A DNA stretch of 64,000 bases from Mailhella massiliensis (GTDB lineage: Bacteria; Desulfobacterota; Desulfovibrionia; Desulfovibrionales; Desulfovibrionaceae). The notes under the pieces are model-generated. The model was not told the origin of the DNA. It did not search any database and saw only the letters and a list, made by a program, of their open reading frames with translations. Shown here one piece after another: positions 27,560 through 36,314 of this stretch. The DNA lies in the NCBI RefSeq assembly GCF_900155525.1, contig NZ_LT706951.1, positions 472,508 to 536,507 on the forward strand, written 5' to 3'. Every line of letters begins with the position of its first letter. The stretch's first letter is position 1. The position numbers were made by a program, and so were the translations under genes.

Positions 27560-27904
27560 TCAGAGCAGCGTGACGGGGGTGTTGTGTCCTCCCGCCTGAT
27601 GCGGCAGGAAAATGGAAAGGACCCCCTTGTCCAGCGTTGTTTCCACAGGGGCGGAAAGCGAGCCGCCCATGGCGATATCGAGCCGGAACTCCACATTGCC
27701 GAATTCCAGAACCATGACGTCCCGTTCCTCATGCGGCACGGGGCAGCGGGAACTTGCCGTAATGTGGAGCGTGTTCCCCTGAAGAGTGCAATGCAGATCT
27801 TTTTCCGTCACGCCGGGCATGTTTGCCCGGATATGAACGCCGTTTTCCGTATCTACGATATCGGTGGCTGGCCGTACCTGCGGATAGAGCGTTTTTGTCG
27901 ACAT
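27560..27904 (-). CDS. Small heat-shock protein (Hsp20), copy 1
   Basis: The 114-aa alpha-crystallin domain protein has GVHIRANMPGVTEKDLHCTL near residue 22 and the C-terminal strand LDKGVLSIFLP, the family G-V-L motif. Such proteins hold unfolding proteins as an ATP-independent chaperone. The AAGGAT site precedes the ATG, and the stop of the second hsp20 gene lies 4 nt upstream, so the two are co-expressed and may form mixed oligomers. Confidence 0.88.
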   Translation of the reverse strand: MSTKTLYPQVRPATDIVDTENGVHIRANMPGVTEKDLHCTLQGNTLHITASSRCPVPHEERDVMVLEFGNVEFRLDIAMGGSLSAPVETTLDKGVLSIFLPHQAGGHNTPVTLL

Positions 27905-27908
27905 GAAC

Positions 27909-28271
27909 TTATCCTTTTTTCTGAAGTTCTATGTGAAGAATACCGTTTTTCATGGTCAGACCAGGTTCGGTATGTACGGCGCATCCGAGCGGGATTCTGC
28001 GCCTGAAGCGGCCGCTGTAGCGCTCTTCGCGAATGTAATGCCCCGTGCCGCGGGAGAGTCTTCCTTCCAGAAGCAGATCTTGTCCGTCGACGGAAACATG
28101 GATTTCATGGGCGGCCAGGCCGGGCACAAGCGCCTGTACCAGAATGCGGTCAACGCATCTGTACACATTCACCGGAGGAAAGGGTTCCTGTTCCCTCCTG
28201 TCGTAGACCATGGCGGTGGTATAGAATATGTGTCGGAATATGGAGCCGTTGGCGAGAAAAAATTCGTTCAT
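27909..28271 (-). CDS. Small heat-shock protein (Hsp20), copy 2
   Basis: The 120-aa protein carries DRILVQALVPGLAAHEIHVS near residue 42, GRFRRRIPLG near 89 and MKNGILHIEL near the end, the pattern of an alpha-crystallin domain. It differs clearly from its neighbour copy 1, so the pair is an old duplication. A long N-terminus (about 30 residues) with MNEFFLANGSIFRHIF may drive oligomer assembly. It lies 12 nt after trm112 in the same operon. Confidence 0.87.
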   Translation of the reverse strand: MNEFFLANGSIFRHIFYTTAMVYDRREQEPFPPVNVYRCVDRILVQALVPGLAAHEIHVSVDGQDLLLEGRLSRGTGHYIREERYSGRFRRRIPLGCAVHTEPGLTMKNGILHIELQKKG

Positions 28272-28283
28272 GCGCTCACCTTG

Positions 28284-28493
28284 TTACAAATATTCCCGCG
28301 CCGTCTCTGCCTGTTCCTGCCATGGGGAAGCGGCGGGAAGAGCGGCTTCTTTGAAGAGAAAGGGGATGTCGTCGCAGACGGGATAGATCATGCCGCATAC
28401 GGGGCAGACGAGACCTTCCCGGAAATCCGGCACGGAACGCAGCGGTTTTCGGCACTCGGGGCAGAGCAGAATCTGAAGTTGCGAATCGTTCAT
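28284..28493 (-). CDS. Trm112-family small zinc-binding protein
   Basis: The 69-aa protein has two Cys pairs, LLCPECRKPL near residue 9 and LVCPVCGMIYPV near 29, followed by DDIPFLF, as in YcaR/Trm112 proteins. These bind zinc and in some organisms activate methyltransferases; in bacteria the role is mostly unknown. GAGGAG lies 5 nt before the ATG at 28493. It is the first gene of the trm112-hsp20-hsp20 operon. Confidence 0.88.
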   Translation of the reverse strand: MNDSQLQILLCPECRKPLRSVPDFREGLVCPVCGMIYPVCDDIPFLFKEAALPAASPWQEQAETAREYL

Positions 28494-28539
28494 GGGGCTC
28501 CTCACAGCATAGTCATGCTTTCAGCGTAACGTATCGGCG

Positions 28540-28592
28540 CGTTCCGTCAATGCCATGATTGACAGAAGGCCGTGTCGTGATACGCTTCAATA
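28540..28592. promoter_or_regulatory. Back-to-back promoter region of trm112/hsp20 and the PHP gene
   Basis: TTGACA at 28559-28564 lies 16 nt before TACGCT (28581-28586) on the plus strand. On the minus strand TTGACG (28548-28543) lies about 17 nt before TACGCT. If the plus-strand pair is real, transcription starts at or next to the PHP start codon, giving a leaderless or near-leaderless message. The -10 matches are poor. Confidence 0.35.
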
Positions 28593-29465
28593 ATGAGCAT
28601 GACTTTTATTGATCTTCATACCCACAGCACGGCTTCCGACGGAACGGACAGCCCTGCGGATCTTGTCCGCAAGGCCGCACAGGCGCATCTGGCGGTACTG
28701 GCGCTTACGGATCACGATACCTTGGCAGGGCTGGATGAGGCGGAAGAAGAGGCGAAACAGCGGAACATCGTCTTTGTCCGCGGCTGCGAAATCAGTACGG
28801 CCACGCCGTGGGGAGAGGCGCACTTTCTCGGTCTGTGGATACCGGAAGAGCCGGAGAAAACGGCGCGGCTTGAGGCTGCGCTGGAAAAGGTGCGCATGGG
28901 ACGAAAGGAACGAAATCTCCGCATAGCGGAGAAACTGCGGGCGCTCGGTCTGGATGTTTCCTATGAGGCGGCGGAGGCTCTGGCCGGAGGTGCCGTAGTG
29001 GGGCGTCCCCATTTTGCCGCGCTGCTTTGTTCCATGGGGGTGGTGAAGGACAGGCGGGAGGCCTTCCGGCAGTACCTCGGCAAAGACGGACTTGCCTATG
29101 AACCCCGCAGACTCATGAGTCCCGGGGAGGCCGTTTCCCTTTTGAAGAGTACGGGGGCCGTGGTTTCCATGGCGCACCCCAGACTGCTGCACGCCCCTGT
29201 TGAAGAACTGAATCACCTTGTCGCCGGACTGAAGGAACAGGGGCTGGATGCCCTTGAGGCCTATCACAGCGAACACGACGCGGGGGATGTGCGCCTTTGT
29301 GTGGAGCTTGCGGCGAGGTACGATCTTCAGTTGAGCGGCGGTTCCGACTATCACGGCCTTGCCAAGCCGAATATCGGCCTCGGGCGGGGGAAGGGCGGGC
29401 TTCGCGTGGGCCTCGGCGTGTACGATGAGCTTATGCGGTATCGCGCTCTGCAGGGGGGAGAGTAG
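28593..29465 (+). CDS. PHP-domain phosphoesterase (3',5'-nucleoside bisphosphate phosphatase type)
   Basis: The 290-aa protein begins MSMTFIDLHTHSTASDGTDS; DLHTHS plus LTDHDTLAG (near 42) and GCEIST (near 65) are PHP metal-binding motifs. ALEAYHSEHD near 227 and LSGGSDYHG near 250 complete the trinuclear metal site. Such TrpH/YciV-type enzymes hydrolyse pAp or short RNA 5' ends. There is no visible ribosome binding site; an in-frame ATG at 28599 is an alternative start. Confidence 0.88.
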   Translation: MSMTFIDLHTHSTASDGTDSPADLVRKAAQAHLAVLALTDHDTLAGLDEAEEEAKQRNIVFVRGCEISTATPWGEAHFLGLWIPEEPEKTARLEAALEKVRMGRKERNLRIAEKLRALGLDVSYEAAEALAGGAVVGRPHFAALLCSMGVVKDRREAFRQYLGKDGLAYEPRRLMSPGEAVSLLKSTGAVVSMAHPRLLHAPVEELNHLVAGLKEQGLDALEAYHSEHDAGDVRLCVELAARYDLQLSGGSDYHGLAKPNIGLGRGKGGLRVGLGVYDELMRYRALQGGE

Positions 29466-29705
29466 GCGACTTGTGTTCCGCAGGCTGAACGCTGCCCCGG
29501 GCGTCGTATATTTTTTTCTCCGCATTTTCGGAAACGAACATCAGCCGCAGGTCGCATACTTCGTGCGGCCATGACAGATGAGGAGCGGACCGCCTTCTGA
29601 GACGATCCGCTCCCCGGCAGTAAATTCCGCAGGAATGCAGAGCAGATTTTCCGGGGGAGGGAGTCCTTCAGGGCTGTTTCCTCCGTGCCGGAGCATGGGC
29701 GGGAC

Positions 29706-30482
29706 TTATTCCTCCCAGGCCCTGCCGAGGTCTTCGGCAATGACGGTGGGCTGTACGGCTTCTGCCCTGGCCTCTTCCAGCGTGGCTTCCCCGCTCAGTA
29801 CGAGAATGAAATCAATGCCCGCGTTTTCTGCAAGTTTTTTGTCGGTGCTGAGTCTGTCGCCGGCCATGACCATTTCTTCCTTGCGGTATTTTTTCAGAAG
29901 CGGCTGGAGAACGGCGGGGTCGGGCTTGCCGAAGATGTACTGCGGTTCGCGGCCCGTCGCCACCTTGTAGAGGGCCAGCATACTTCCCACGTCCGGCAGA
30001 GGCCCTTCGGGAGAGGGGCAGACCTTGTCGGGATGCGTGGCAAGGAATAGCACTTCCGGGTGATTTTCCAGAAGAACGGCGGAACGGGCGAGTTTTTCAT
30101 AGGTCAGTTCCGTATCGTAGGCCAGAATGACGGCCTGCGCGCCTTCTTCCTGCTGCCGGAGTTCGGGCATACGCTGGGCAAGGTCCCGGCAGAAGTCGCG
30201 GTTGCCCACGATATAGGCGGTATGAATGCCGTGTTCTTTAAGAAAATCCACCAGGGGCGTCGTGGGGGAGAGGATGAGGTCGAGCGTGGCGGGAATACCC
30301 ATGCCGTTGAGCTTCCTTACATAAGTATCGGGCGCCTTGGAAGTATTGTTGCTCAGGAAGTGGAAGTCGATTCTGTCCCAGTTGTTTCTGATGAATTCCA
30401 CGGCTCCCGGAATGGGAATATTGCCGAGGTACACCGTTCCATCCATATCCAGAACCACGCAGCGTTTTTCGGATATCTTCAT
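29706..30482 (-). CDS. HAD-IIA family phosphatase (NagD-like)
   Basis: The 258-aa protein has VVLDMDGTVYLG near residue 8 (nucleophile Asp), FLSNNTSK near 42 (motif II), GKPDPAVL near 177 and AGDRLSTDKKLAENAG near 200 (motifs III-IV). It has the HAD-IIA cap layout of NagD, AraL and glycerol-3-phosphate/phosphoglycolate phosphatases. It diverges from glpABC, so a role in glycerol or triose phosphate balance is possible but not shown. GAGGAAC precedes the ATG at 30482; a longer frame to 30581 is unsupported. Confidence 0.87.
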   Translation of the reverse strand: MKISEKRCVVLDMDGTVYLGNIPIPGAVEFIRNNWDRIDFHFLSNNTSKAPDTYVRKLNGMGIPATLDLILSPTTPLVDFLKEHGIHTAYIVGNRDFCRDLAQRMPELRQQEEGAQAVILAYDTELTYEKLARSAVLLENHPEVLFLATHPDKVCPSPEGPLPDVGSMLALYKVATGREPQYIFGKPDPAVLQPLLKKYRKEEMVMAGDRLSTDKKLAENAGIDFILVLSGEATLEEARAEAVQPTVIAEDLGRAWEE

Positions 30483-30606
30483 GGTTGTTCCTCTTTTAAG
30501 AAAGATTGATGCCTGACACACGATATACTTTTTCCAGACATGCCCGCAAGCGAAAAAGAACCCGTGAAAAAGGATTTTCAACCTCTTGCACTCATTGATT
30601 TTTTTA

Positions 30607-30660
30607 TGCCGCTTGACGCCGTTGGATTAAGAGGATAAATCAGAAATAATTTTCGTATTA
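30607..30660 (+). promoter_or_regulatory. Probable promoter region of glpABC
   Basis: The 246 bases upstream of glpA are AT-rich compared with the genes. TTGACG at 30613-30618 and GATAAA at about 30634-30639 form a possible -35/-10 pair with short spacing; TATTAT near 30656 is an alternative -10. No operator could be recognised. Confidence 0.3.
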
Positions 30661-30728
30661 TGGTAATTTGTCTTTGAGCTTTTTCGTAAATGAAAATTTT
30701 TCTCAGGCAAAAGGGCAAGGGAGGCTGT

Positions 30729-32339
30729 GTGAAACACACGACTGTAGTCATCATCGGCGGCGGCGCTACTGGCATAGGCATCCTGCGGGATCTCAGTATG
30801 CGCGGGGTCAAGGCTGTGCTGCTGGAACAGGGCGGTATAGCTTCTGGTGCGAGTTCCCGCTTCCACGGCCTGCTGCACAGCGGCGGCCGTTATGCGGTGA
30901 AGGACAATGAAGCGGCAAAGGAATGCATTGAAGAAAACATGATTCTTCGTCGCATCGGCCGCGAATGCGTGGAAGAGTCCGAAGGCTTTTTCGTTCTCAG
31001 CCAGCAGGACGATCCTGATTATGAAAAGCCCTGGGTGGAAGCCTGCGCCAGAGCGGGCATCAAGGCGGAGCCTGTGGACGTCAAGGAAGCGCTCCGTCTG
31101 GAACCCAACCTTGATCCGACCATCAAGGCGGTCTACCGCGTGCCGGATTCCAGCGTGGACGGCTTCCGTCTGGTCTGGCACAATGCCATGTCCGCCCGCC
31201 GCTACGGCGGTGAAATGCTGACCCATCATGAAGTCATCGGCATCGATCAGGAAGGCGGCAAGGGGAAGGGCGTCCGGGCCCGCAATCTCGTGACCGGCGA
31301 GGAAGTCCGCATTTCCTGCGATATCGTGGTCAACGCCGCAGGGTCCTGGGCGGGCAAAATCGTGGAGCTCGTGGGTCTTGAAGTGGGCGTGCAGCCCGAC
31401 CGCGGCACGCTGGTGGCCTTCAACCATCGCTTCACGTCCCGCATCATCAACCGTCTGCACATGAGTTCCGACGGCGACATTTTCGTGCCTCACGGTTCCA
31501 TTACCATCCTGGGCACGACCTCCTTCCATGCCGACCGTCCCGATGCTCACGAGGCGCCCACCGAAGACGTGCTCAAGCTGCTCGACATCGGCGAAGTGCT
31601 TATTCCCAATCTCCGCAGCTACCGTATTCTGCGTGCGTTTGCGGGCACCCGTCCTCTGTATGTGTCCAAGGGCAGCGCGGCCGGTCGTGCCGCGAGCCGC
31701 GGTTTCCACATCTCCGACCACGGCGAGGAAGGTCTGGAGGGCATGTTCTCCATTTTCGGCGGCAAGTTCACCACCTACCGCCTGATGGCGGAAAAGATGT
31801 GCGATCTTGTGTGCCAGAAGCTCGGCGTCCATGCCGAATGCCGCACGGCCATCGAACCCATCATCGAAAGTCCTTCTCCTGCCATGCTGGAAAAGGCGAC
31901 CAGATACTTCCCTGTGCACAGCGTGCCGCTCGTGGCCAATCGTTTGGGCGATGCCTTCCCCATCGTGGTGGAAAAGGCCGCAGCCATGAAGAGCAATCCG
32001 CTGCTTTGCGAATGCGAAATGGTTTCCCGCGCCGAAATCGAGTATGTGGCTTCCGAGCCTTCCAGCCAGTCCATGACGGACGTGCGCCTGCGCACCCGTC
32101 TCGGCATGGGAACCTGCCAGGGTACCTACTGTTCTCTGCGCACCATCGGGGCGCTTACCGAATGCCGGATGCCGTTCCCCCTGTCTCCTGCCGACAACCT
32201 GCGCGAATTCCTTCAGGAGCGCTGGAAGGGACTGCGTCCCGCTCTGTGGGGGCTTCAGGCTCGTGAAATGGAACTCGGCCGCGCCGTGTACGCTGCCACT
32301 CTGAACATCGACGGAGCGAAAGATGAACAGAAAATCTGA
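30729..32339 (+). CDS. glpA: Anaerobic glycerol-3-phosphate dehydrogenase, subunit A
   Basis: The 536-aa flavoprotein has the FAD motif VVIIGGGATGIGILRDL at its N-terminus and the DAO/GlpA pattern SSRFHGLLHSGGRYAV near residue 38. A C-terminal BFD-like [2Fe-2S] domain has CECEMVSRAEI near 425 and GMGTCQGTYC near 460. It oxidises glycerol-3-phosphate to dihydroxyacetone phosphate at the inner face of the cytoplasmic membrane. I choose the GTG at 30729 because AAGGGAGG lies 4 nt upstream; the ATG at 30690 would add 13 residues with no ribosome binding site. It overlaps glpB by 17 nt. Confidence 0.92.
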   Translation: MKHTTVVIIGGGATGIGILRDLSMRGVKAVLLEQGGIASGASSRFHGLLHSGGRYAVKDNEAAKECIEENMILRRIGRECVEESEGFFVLSQQDDPDYEKPWVEACARAGIKAEPVDVKEALRLEPNLDPTIKAVYRVPDSSVDGFRLVWHNAMSARRYGGEMLTHHEVIGIDQEGGKGKGVRARNLVTGEEVRISCDIVVNAAGSWAGKIVELVGLEVGVQPDRGTLVAFNHRFTSRIINRLHMSSDGDIFVPHGSITILGTTSFHADRPDAHEAPTEDVLKLLDIGEVLIPNLRSYRILRAFAGTRPLYVSKGSAAGRAASRGFHISDHGEEGLEGMFSIFGGKFTTYRLMAEKMCDLVCQKLGVHAECRTAIEPIIESPSPAMLEKATRYFPVHSVPLVANRLGDAFPIVVEKAAAMKSNPLLCECEMVSRAEIEYVASEPSSQSMTDVRLRTRLGMGTCQGTYCSLRTIGALTECRMPFPLSPADNLREFLQERWKGLRPALWGLQAREMELGRAVYAATLNIDGAKDEQKI

Positions 32340-33582
32340 CATTGTTGTGGTCGGTTCCGGCCTTGCCGGCATGAGCGCTGCGCTGACCGCGGCTCAGAGC
32401 GGCAAGAGCGTGACGCTGCTCACCCATGGCGCGGGCACTCTTTCCATCAGCAGCGGATGCATTGATGTCCTCGGTTATATTAATGGCAAGGCCGTGTCCG
32501 ATCCTTTTGAAGCCATGGAAGGCCTTCCTGCAGAACATCCCTACAGCCTCATCGGCGGAGGGGAAACGGTGAGCGAAGCCGTTTCCTGGCTGAAGAGCGT
32601 CTGCAAGAAGGGCGGGCTGGACATGGCCCCGGCCTCGAAGCAGGGAAATCACAGGCTCATCACCGTCATGGGCACGCTGAAGCCGAGCTATCTCTGCCCC
32701 GACAGCTTCAATCCCGACTGTCTGAACGACGTGCACCGCGCCGCAGTGGTCACTGTGGAAGAGATGAAGGATGTGCACCCCGGCCTGATCATCGACCAGT
32801 TGCACCGCTATGCGGAGTTTGCGGACAAGGAATTCATGGAAGCAGTGCTTCCCTGTCCCATCGAACATGCTCACCGCAATATCACGCCTCTGGATATCGC
32901 CCGCCATGTGGAAACGCCCGAAGGGCTGAAATGGCTGGAAGAAAGCCTCGCCCCGTATGCAAGGCTGTATCCTGTGCTTCTTCTGCCCCCCATCTGCGGC
33001 ATGAAGCACAGCCAGCAGATATGGAATCATCTCTGCTCCGTGCTGAAGGTCAAGATTGTGGAAATGGTTTCCATTCCTCCCGGTGTTGCCGGTCTCCGCA
33101 TGAGGGAAGCCTTTAAAAAGGCGCTCAATCTTGCGGGCGTGTACACTGTGGAAAGCGCCGAAGTGGTACGGGCCGACGTGGAAGAGGGCGTATGCAAGGC
33201 GCTGTATTCCGCAACCGCCCACGGCGAATGCGGCTGGGAAGCGGATGAGTTCGTCATTGCCACGGGCGGTCTTCTGAGCGGCGGCATTTCCACTGCGCCG
33301 GGCAAGGCGTGGGAAAGTATTTTCCGTCTGCCGCTGGAAGCTCCGGAAAATACGGAGGACTGGTCGTCTCCCGATATCTTCGGCTCGAGCTTTTTCGCCC
33401 GCATGGGTATGCGCGTGAACGGCGAGCTGAAACCCCTGGATGCGGAGGGCAACGAAGTGCTTGCGAACGTACGTTTTGCAGGCCGCATTCTGGGCGGTTA
33501 CGATTTCGCAGCCGAAAAGAGCGGCCATGGCGTGGCCCTTGCCACGGGCCGGTATGCTGGTATGCTGGCCGGAAAGGAGTAG
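32323..33582 (+). CDS. glpB: Anaerobic glycerol-3-phosphate dehydrogenase, subunit B
   Basis: The 419-aa protein begins with a dinucleotide-binding motif DIVVVGSGLAGMSAALTAA and matches GlpB in length and layout, with FVIATGGLLSGG near residue 310. In the GlpABC complex it helps pass electrons from GlpA to the membrane subunit. It overlaps glpA by 17 bases and is followed after 3 bases by glpC. Confidence 0.92.
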   Translation: MNRKSDIVVVGSGLAGMSAALTAAQSGKSVTLLTHGAGTLSISSGCIDVLGYINGKAVSDPFEAMEGLPAEHPYSLIGGGETVSEAVSWLKSVCKKGGLDMAPASKQGNHRLITVMGTLKPSYLCPDSFNPDCLNDVHRAAVVTVEEMKDVHPGLIIDQLHRYAEFADKEFMEAVLPCPIEHAHRNITPLDIARHVETPEGLKWLEESLAPYARLYPVLLLPPICGMKHSQQIWNHLCSVLKVKIVEMVSIPPGVAGLRMREAFKKALNLAGVYTVESAEVVRADVEEGVCKALYSATAHGECGWEADEFVIATGGLLSGGISTAPGKAWESIFRLPLEAPENTEDWSSPDIFGSSFFARMGMRVNGELKPLDAEGNEVLANVRFAGRILGGYDFAAEKSGHGVALATGRYAGMLAGKE

Positions 33583-33585
33583 GAC

Positions 33586-34791
33586 ATGAATCGCCGTACT
33601 AATCCCGATAAATGCGTTGCCTGCTCCACCTGTGTGGTGCAGTGCCCTGTTGCGGAAGTCACCTCGAAGTTCCTCGGCCCCCGTATGCTGGGGCCCGCTT
33701 CGGAACGCTTCCGTATGCTCAACAGCGGCGAAGACAATTCTCTGAGCTATTGCGCCAACTGCAAGAACTGCGACATTTCCTGCCCTCAGGGCGTGGAAGT
33801 TTCCAATATCAACATGCTGGCCCGTGCGGAATACTGCAGGGAGAACCGTCCTTCCTTCCGCGACTGGATTCTGGCTCATGGTGAACTGGAAGCGAAGCTG
33901 GTGAGCTATTTCCCTTCCTTCCTCGTGAACTTCGGCATGTCGAATCCCATCAGCAAGCTGGTGCTCGACATGGTGGGCGTCAGCAAAAAGGCCGATCTGC
34001 CCAAGTTCGCCGCCAAGCAGTTCCCGGCCATGTTCAAAGCGTACAAGCAGCCGGAAAATCTTACGAAAACCGTAGTGTTCTATCCGGGCTGCTTCATTAA
34101 GGCCTATGCGCCGCAAACAGGCATCGACCTTGTGTGGCTGCTCAACAAAGCCGGTTATAAGGTGGAATCGCCGGAAGTCTTCTGCTGCTGCGGTACTCCT
34201 CTTTATACCAACGGCTTTGAAGCGGACGCCAGAAAGAACGCGGTCAAGAACCTTGAAGAAGTGGCCAGGTGGCGCAAGGAAGGTATTCCGGTCCTTTCGC
34301 TGTGCCCGAGCTGTCAGCTCATGTTCAAGTCGGAAATTCCCGCCTTCTTCCCTGATCTGGCCGAAGGCATGGAAAGCACCGCTCTGGATGACGCCATGGA
34401 ATTCATCCTTGGCTGCATCGATCGCGGCGAGCTTGATATTTCCGAAGCGGACACCACGCCGCTGGACATCATCTATCATGCTCCCTGTCATCTGCGGGCC
34501 CAGGGTATCGGTTTCCCCGGTCTGGATATTCTGCGCAGACTTCCCGGCGTCCGTGCCGTCAATGCCGACGCGGGCTGCTGCGGCATTTCCGGCAGCTACG
34601 GCTTCAAGAAGGAAAAGTATGATATCGGCATGGCCATCGGTTCCAAGCTGTTCGACACCATTAAAGACAGCGGTATCCGGCAGGTGGCCACGGAATGCGG
34701 TACCTGCAAGGTGCAGATCATCCATGGTACGGGCAATCCCTGCGACCATCCGCTGAGCATTCTGCGCCGCCGACTGGAAAAGAGCGCTTAA
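33586..34791 (+). CDS. glpC: Anaerobic glycerol-3-phosphate dehydrogenase, subunit C
   Basis: The 401-aa protein has two [4Fe-4S] motifs, DKCVACSTCVVQCPV near residue 6 and YCANCKNCDISCPQG near 56. Two CCG domains follow: FYPGCFIKAYAP near 165 with FCCCGTPLY near 200, and YHAPCHLRAQG near 300 with DAGCCGISGSYG near 327. GlpC anchors GlpAB and passes electrons to the quinone pool. With glpA and glpB it lets the cell grow on glycerol-3-phosphate by anaerobic respiration. A strong terminator follows. Confidence 0.93.
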   Translation: MNRRTNPDKCVACSTCVVQCPVAEVTSKFLGPRMLGPASERFRMLNSGEDNSLSYCANCKNCDISCPQGVEVSNINMLARAEYCRENRPSFRDWILAHGELEAKLVSYFPSFLVNFGMSNPISKLVLDMVGVSKKADLPKFAAKQFPAMFKAYKQPENLTKTVVFYPGCFIKAYAPQTGIDLVWLLNKAGYKVESPEVFCCCGTPLYTNGFEADARKNAVKNLEEVARWRKEGIPVLSLCPSCQLMFKSEIPAFFPDLAEGMESTALDDAMEFILGCIDRGELDISEADTTPLDIIYHAPCHLRAQGIGFPGLDILRRLPGVRAVNADAGCCGISGSYGFKKEKYDIGMAIGSKLFDTIKDSGIRQVATECGTCKVQIIHGTGNPCDHPLSILRRRLEKSA

Positions 34792-34811
34792 AAACAGCTT
34801 CTGAAACACAT

Positions 34812-34856
34812 GAAAAATCCGCCTTCCGCGATGTGGGAGGCGGATTTTTCATTTTC
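34812..34856 (+). terminator. Terminator of glpABC
   Basis: A perfect 13-bp outer stem (GAAAAATCCGCCT, 34812-34824 and 34838-34850), extended by three more pairs, starts 20 nt past the glpC stop. It is followed by ATTTTC. Confidence 0.9.
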
Positions 34857-34858
34857 GG

Positions 34859-34887
34859 GCCGCAAATCGCCTCCTGCGGCGTTTTTT
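34859..34887. repeat. Terminator-like repeat, copy 1
   Basis: GCCGCA (34859-34864) and TGCGGC (34875-34880) pair around AATCGCCTCC and are followed by seven T. The same 22-base core with two changes recurs at 36286-36314. Confidence 0.6.
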
Positions 34888-36109
34888 TATTTTTGACCTG
34901 AAAAACAGGGGATGATGCCAGAAAAACAGGAGGGTAAGAGGGCTTTTCCGCTTCTGCAGCCGAAAATCAGGGAAAACATGCCGTGAGAAGGCCGCTTTTG
35001 AAAAGCACGCCGCGGCAATCTGTGCCGGGATGTTTTTACGACGGATGATTCCGAGGCGTTTATCTTTCTTCGGTTTAATGGTTCGATATTGTCCGCAGCG
35101 CCATTTCATAAAACGTCGTTTGCCACCTGGCAGGAAAACCGGGCAGCATAGAAAAATCGCACCCTCGTAGCGCAGACTTTCTTCAAGCAGAATATTCAGG
35201 AGCTGATCCGTTGCAGGTCTGCCCGTATTGCCCATTCGGGAAGGGGACTTTTCGTGACAAAAATTTTTTGACATGGCGTTTTATATCTGTCGGAGCATCA
35301 CCAGCAGAAGAGCAGGGCAGAGGATACCCTTTCACAGCGCTGCCTGCATTGTATCTCTCGCATGGCGATTTCAGGTGTTTTTGCATTTTTTTGCAAAAGC
35401 AGAGAGTTTTTATATTTTTTGATGGTGTCTGGTTTTTGCTGTCTCGAACTTTCGCGTCGACGTTCCGGCATAGGGGGATCGAGTGGCAGCATCGAAGACT
35501 CGGAAAAAGCGACGGATCAGGCGCCGTCATGCAGGGGAGTCCCTGTCTCTTTGGGGAAACCGAGAGCCAGTTCTTACTGTACAGGCAGAGAAAGCTCTGG
35601 AAACTCCACGAAAAGCCGGAAGAGAAGGGGAGTGGATTCCCGCAATACAGAGACGGAAGTCTCTTGTTCTGGGGTATATATTTTCATGTCTTTGGGGGCC
35701 GTGATGGGGACTTGAAAAAACGCCGGGCGGCAACATGCGGAAGTTTTTCGGCGACGTGGTGCCGTTCTCAGGCGATCCCGAAAAATACATTTATTTCTGC
35801 ATGGCCGGAAAAAGTCTGTAATTCTGAAAAAATGAAGCATAAAAAAGATAAAAGGAACACAACAGGTAAGGTATATTTATATCTTGCATGTTTTTTTATA
35901 ATGAAAAAAATAAAATAATATGAATCATAGAGACTCCGCTTCAGCTATCTCTGCGACGCAGGACTATGAGTAAAATTTTCTTCTAAACGTTCATGCCAGG
36001 AAGATACGCCTTCGATATAGCAGAAAGTGTGCTGTTTTGAGGAGGAGAGAGCTTTTTGTCGGTCCAGAAGTCGGTTTTCATTTCAAAATGTAGTTTCCGG
36101 TCCCCATTC

Positions 36110-36195
36110 CCCGCCTTTCCGCGCAGAACGAGGCGGAGAATGGGCATGACTTCGACCACGAACAAAGTCCGGCCTTGCTCCACATCTGCCGCTCC
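36110..36195 (-). pseudogene. Relic of a DVU0298-type gene
   Basis: On the plus strand, 36133-36178 aligns with 3990-4033 inside the DVU0298-type gene: both share GGCATG-CTTCG-CCACGAA and AGTCCGGCCTTGC, with a 3-base insertion in the relic. Read on the minus strand the relic gives xRxxFVxExMPxLRL, matching ARPDFVAEAMPLLRL of the intact protein. Only this fragment remains, and the flanks no longer align. It suggests a second gene copy that has decayed. Confidence 0.45.
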
Positions 36196-36285
36196 TGCGC
36201 TCAGGGCAGAATAGTACAGCGTATTTCAAGAAAGAAAAAATTACCTTCTCTGATATCTCCCTTGGGGGGGATTTATGATGTTCGT

Positions 36286-36314
36286 GCCGCAAATCGCCCC
36301 CTGCGGAGTTTTTT
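36286..36314. repeat. Terminator-like repeat, copy 2
   Basis: CCGCA and TGCGG pair around AATCGCCCCC and are followed by AGTTTTTTC. It matches copy 1 at 34859-34887 in nearly all positions of the hairpin. Confidence 0.55.

Noticed and set aside
32155-34809. 884-aa open frame on the minus strand
   Set aside because: It lies opposite glpB and glpC, which carry clear FeS and flavin motifs. The long opposite frame is a result of high GC and codon bias.
34849-35274. 141-aa minus-strand frame beginning MSKNFCHEK
   Set aside because: Its tail runs through the terminator-like repeat (poly-Lys/Arg) and no ribosome binding site is seen. It may hold coding debris, but I cannot support a gene.
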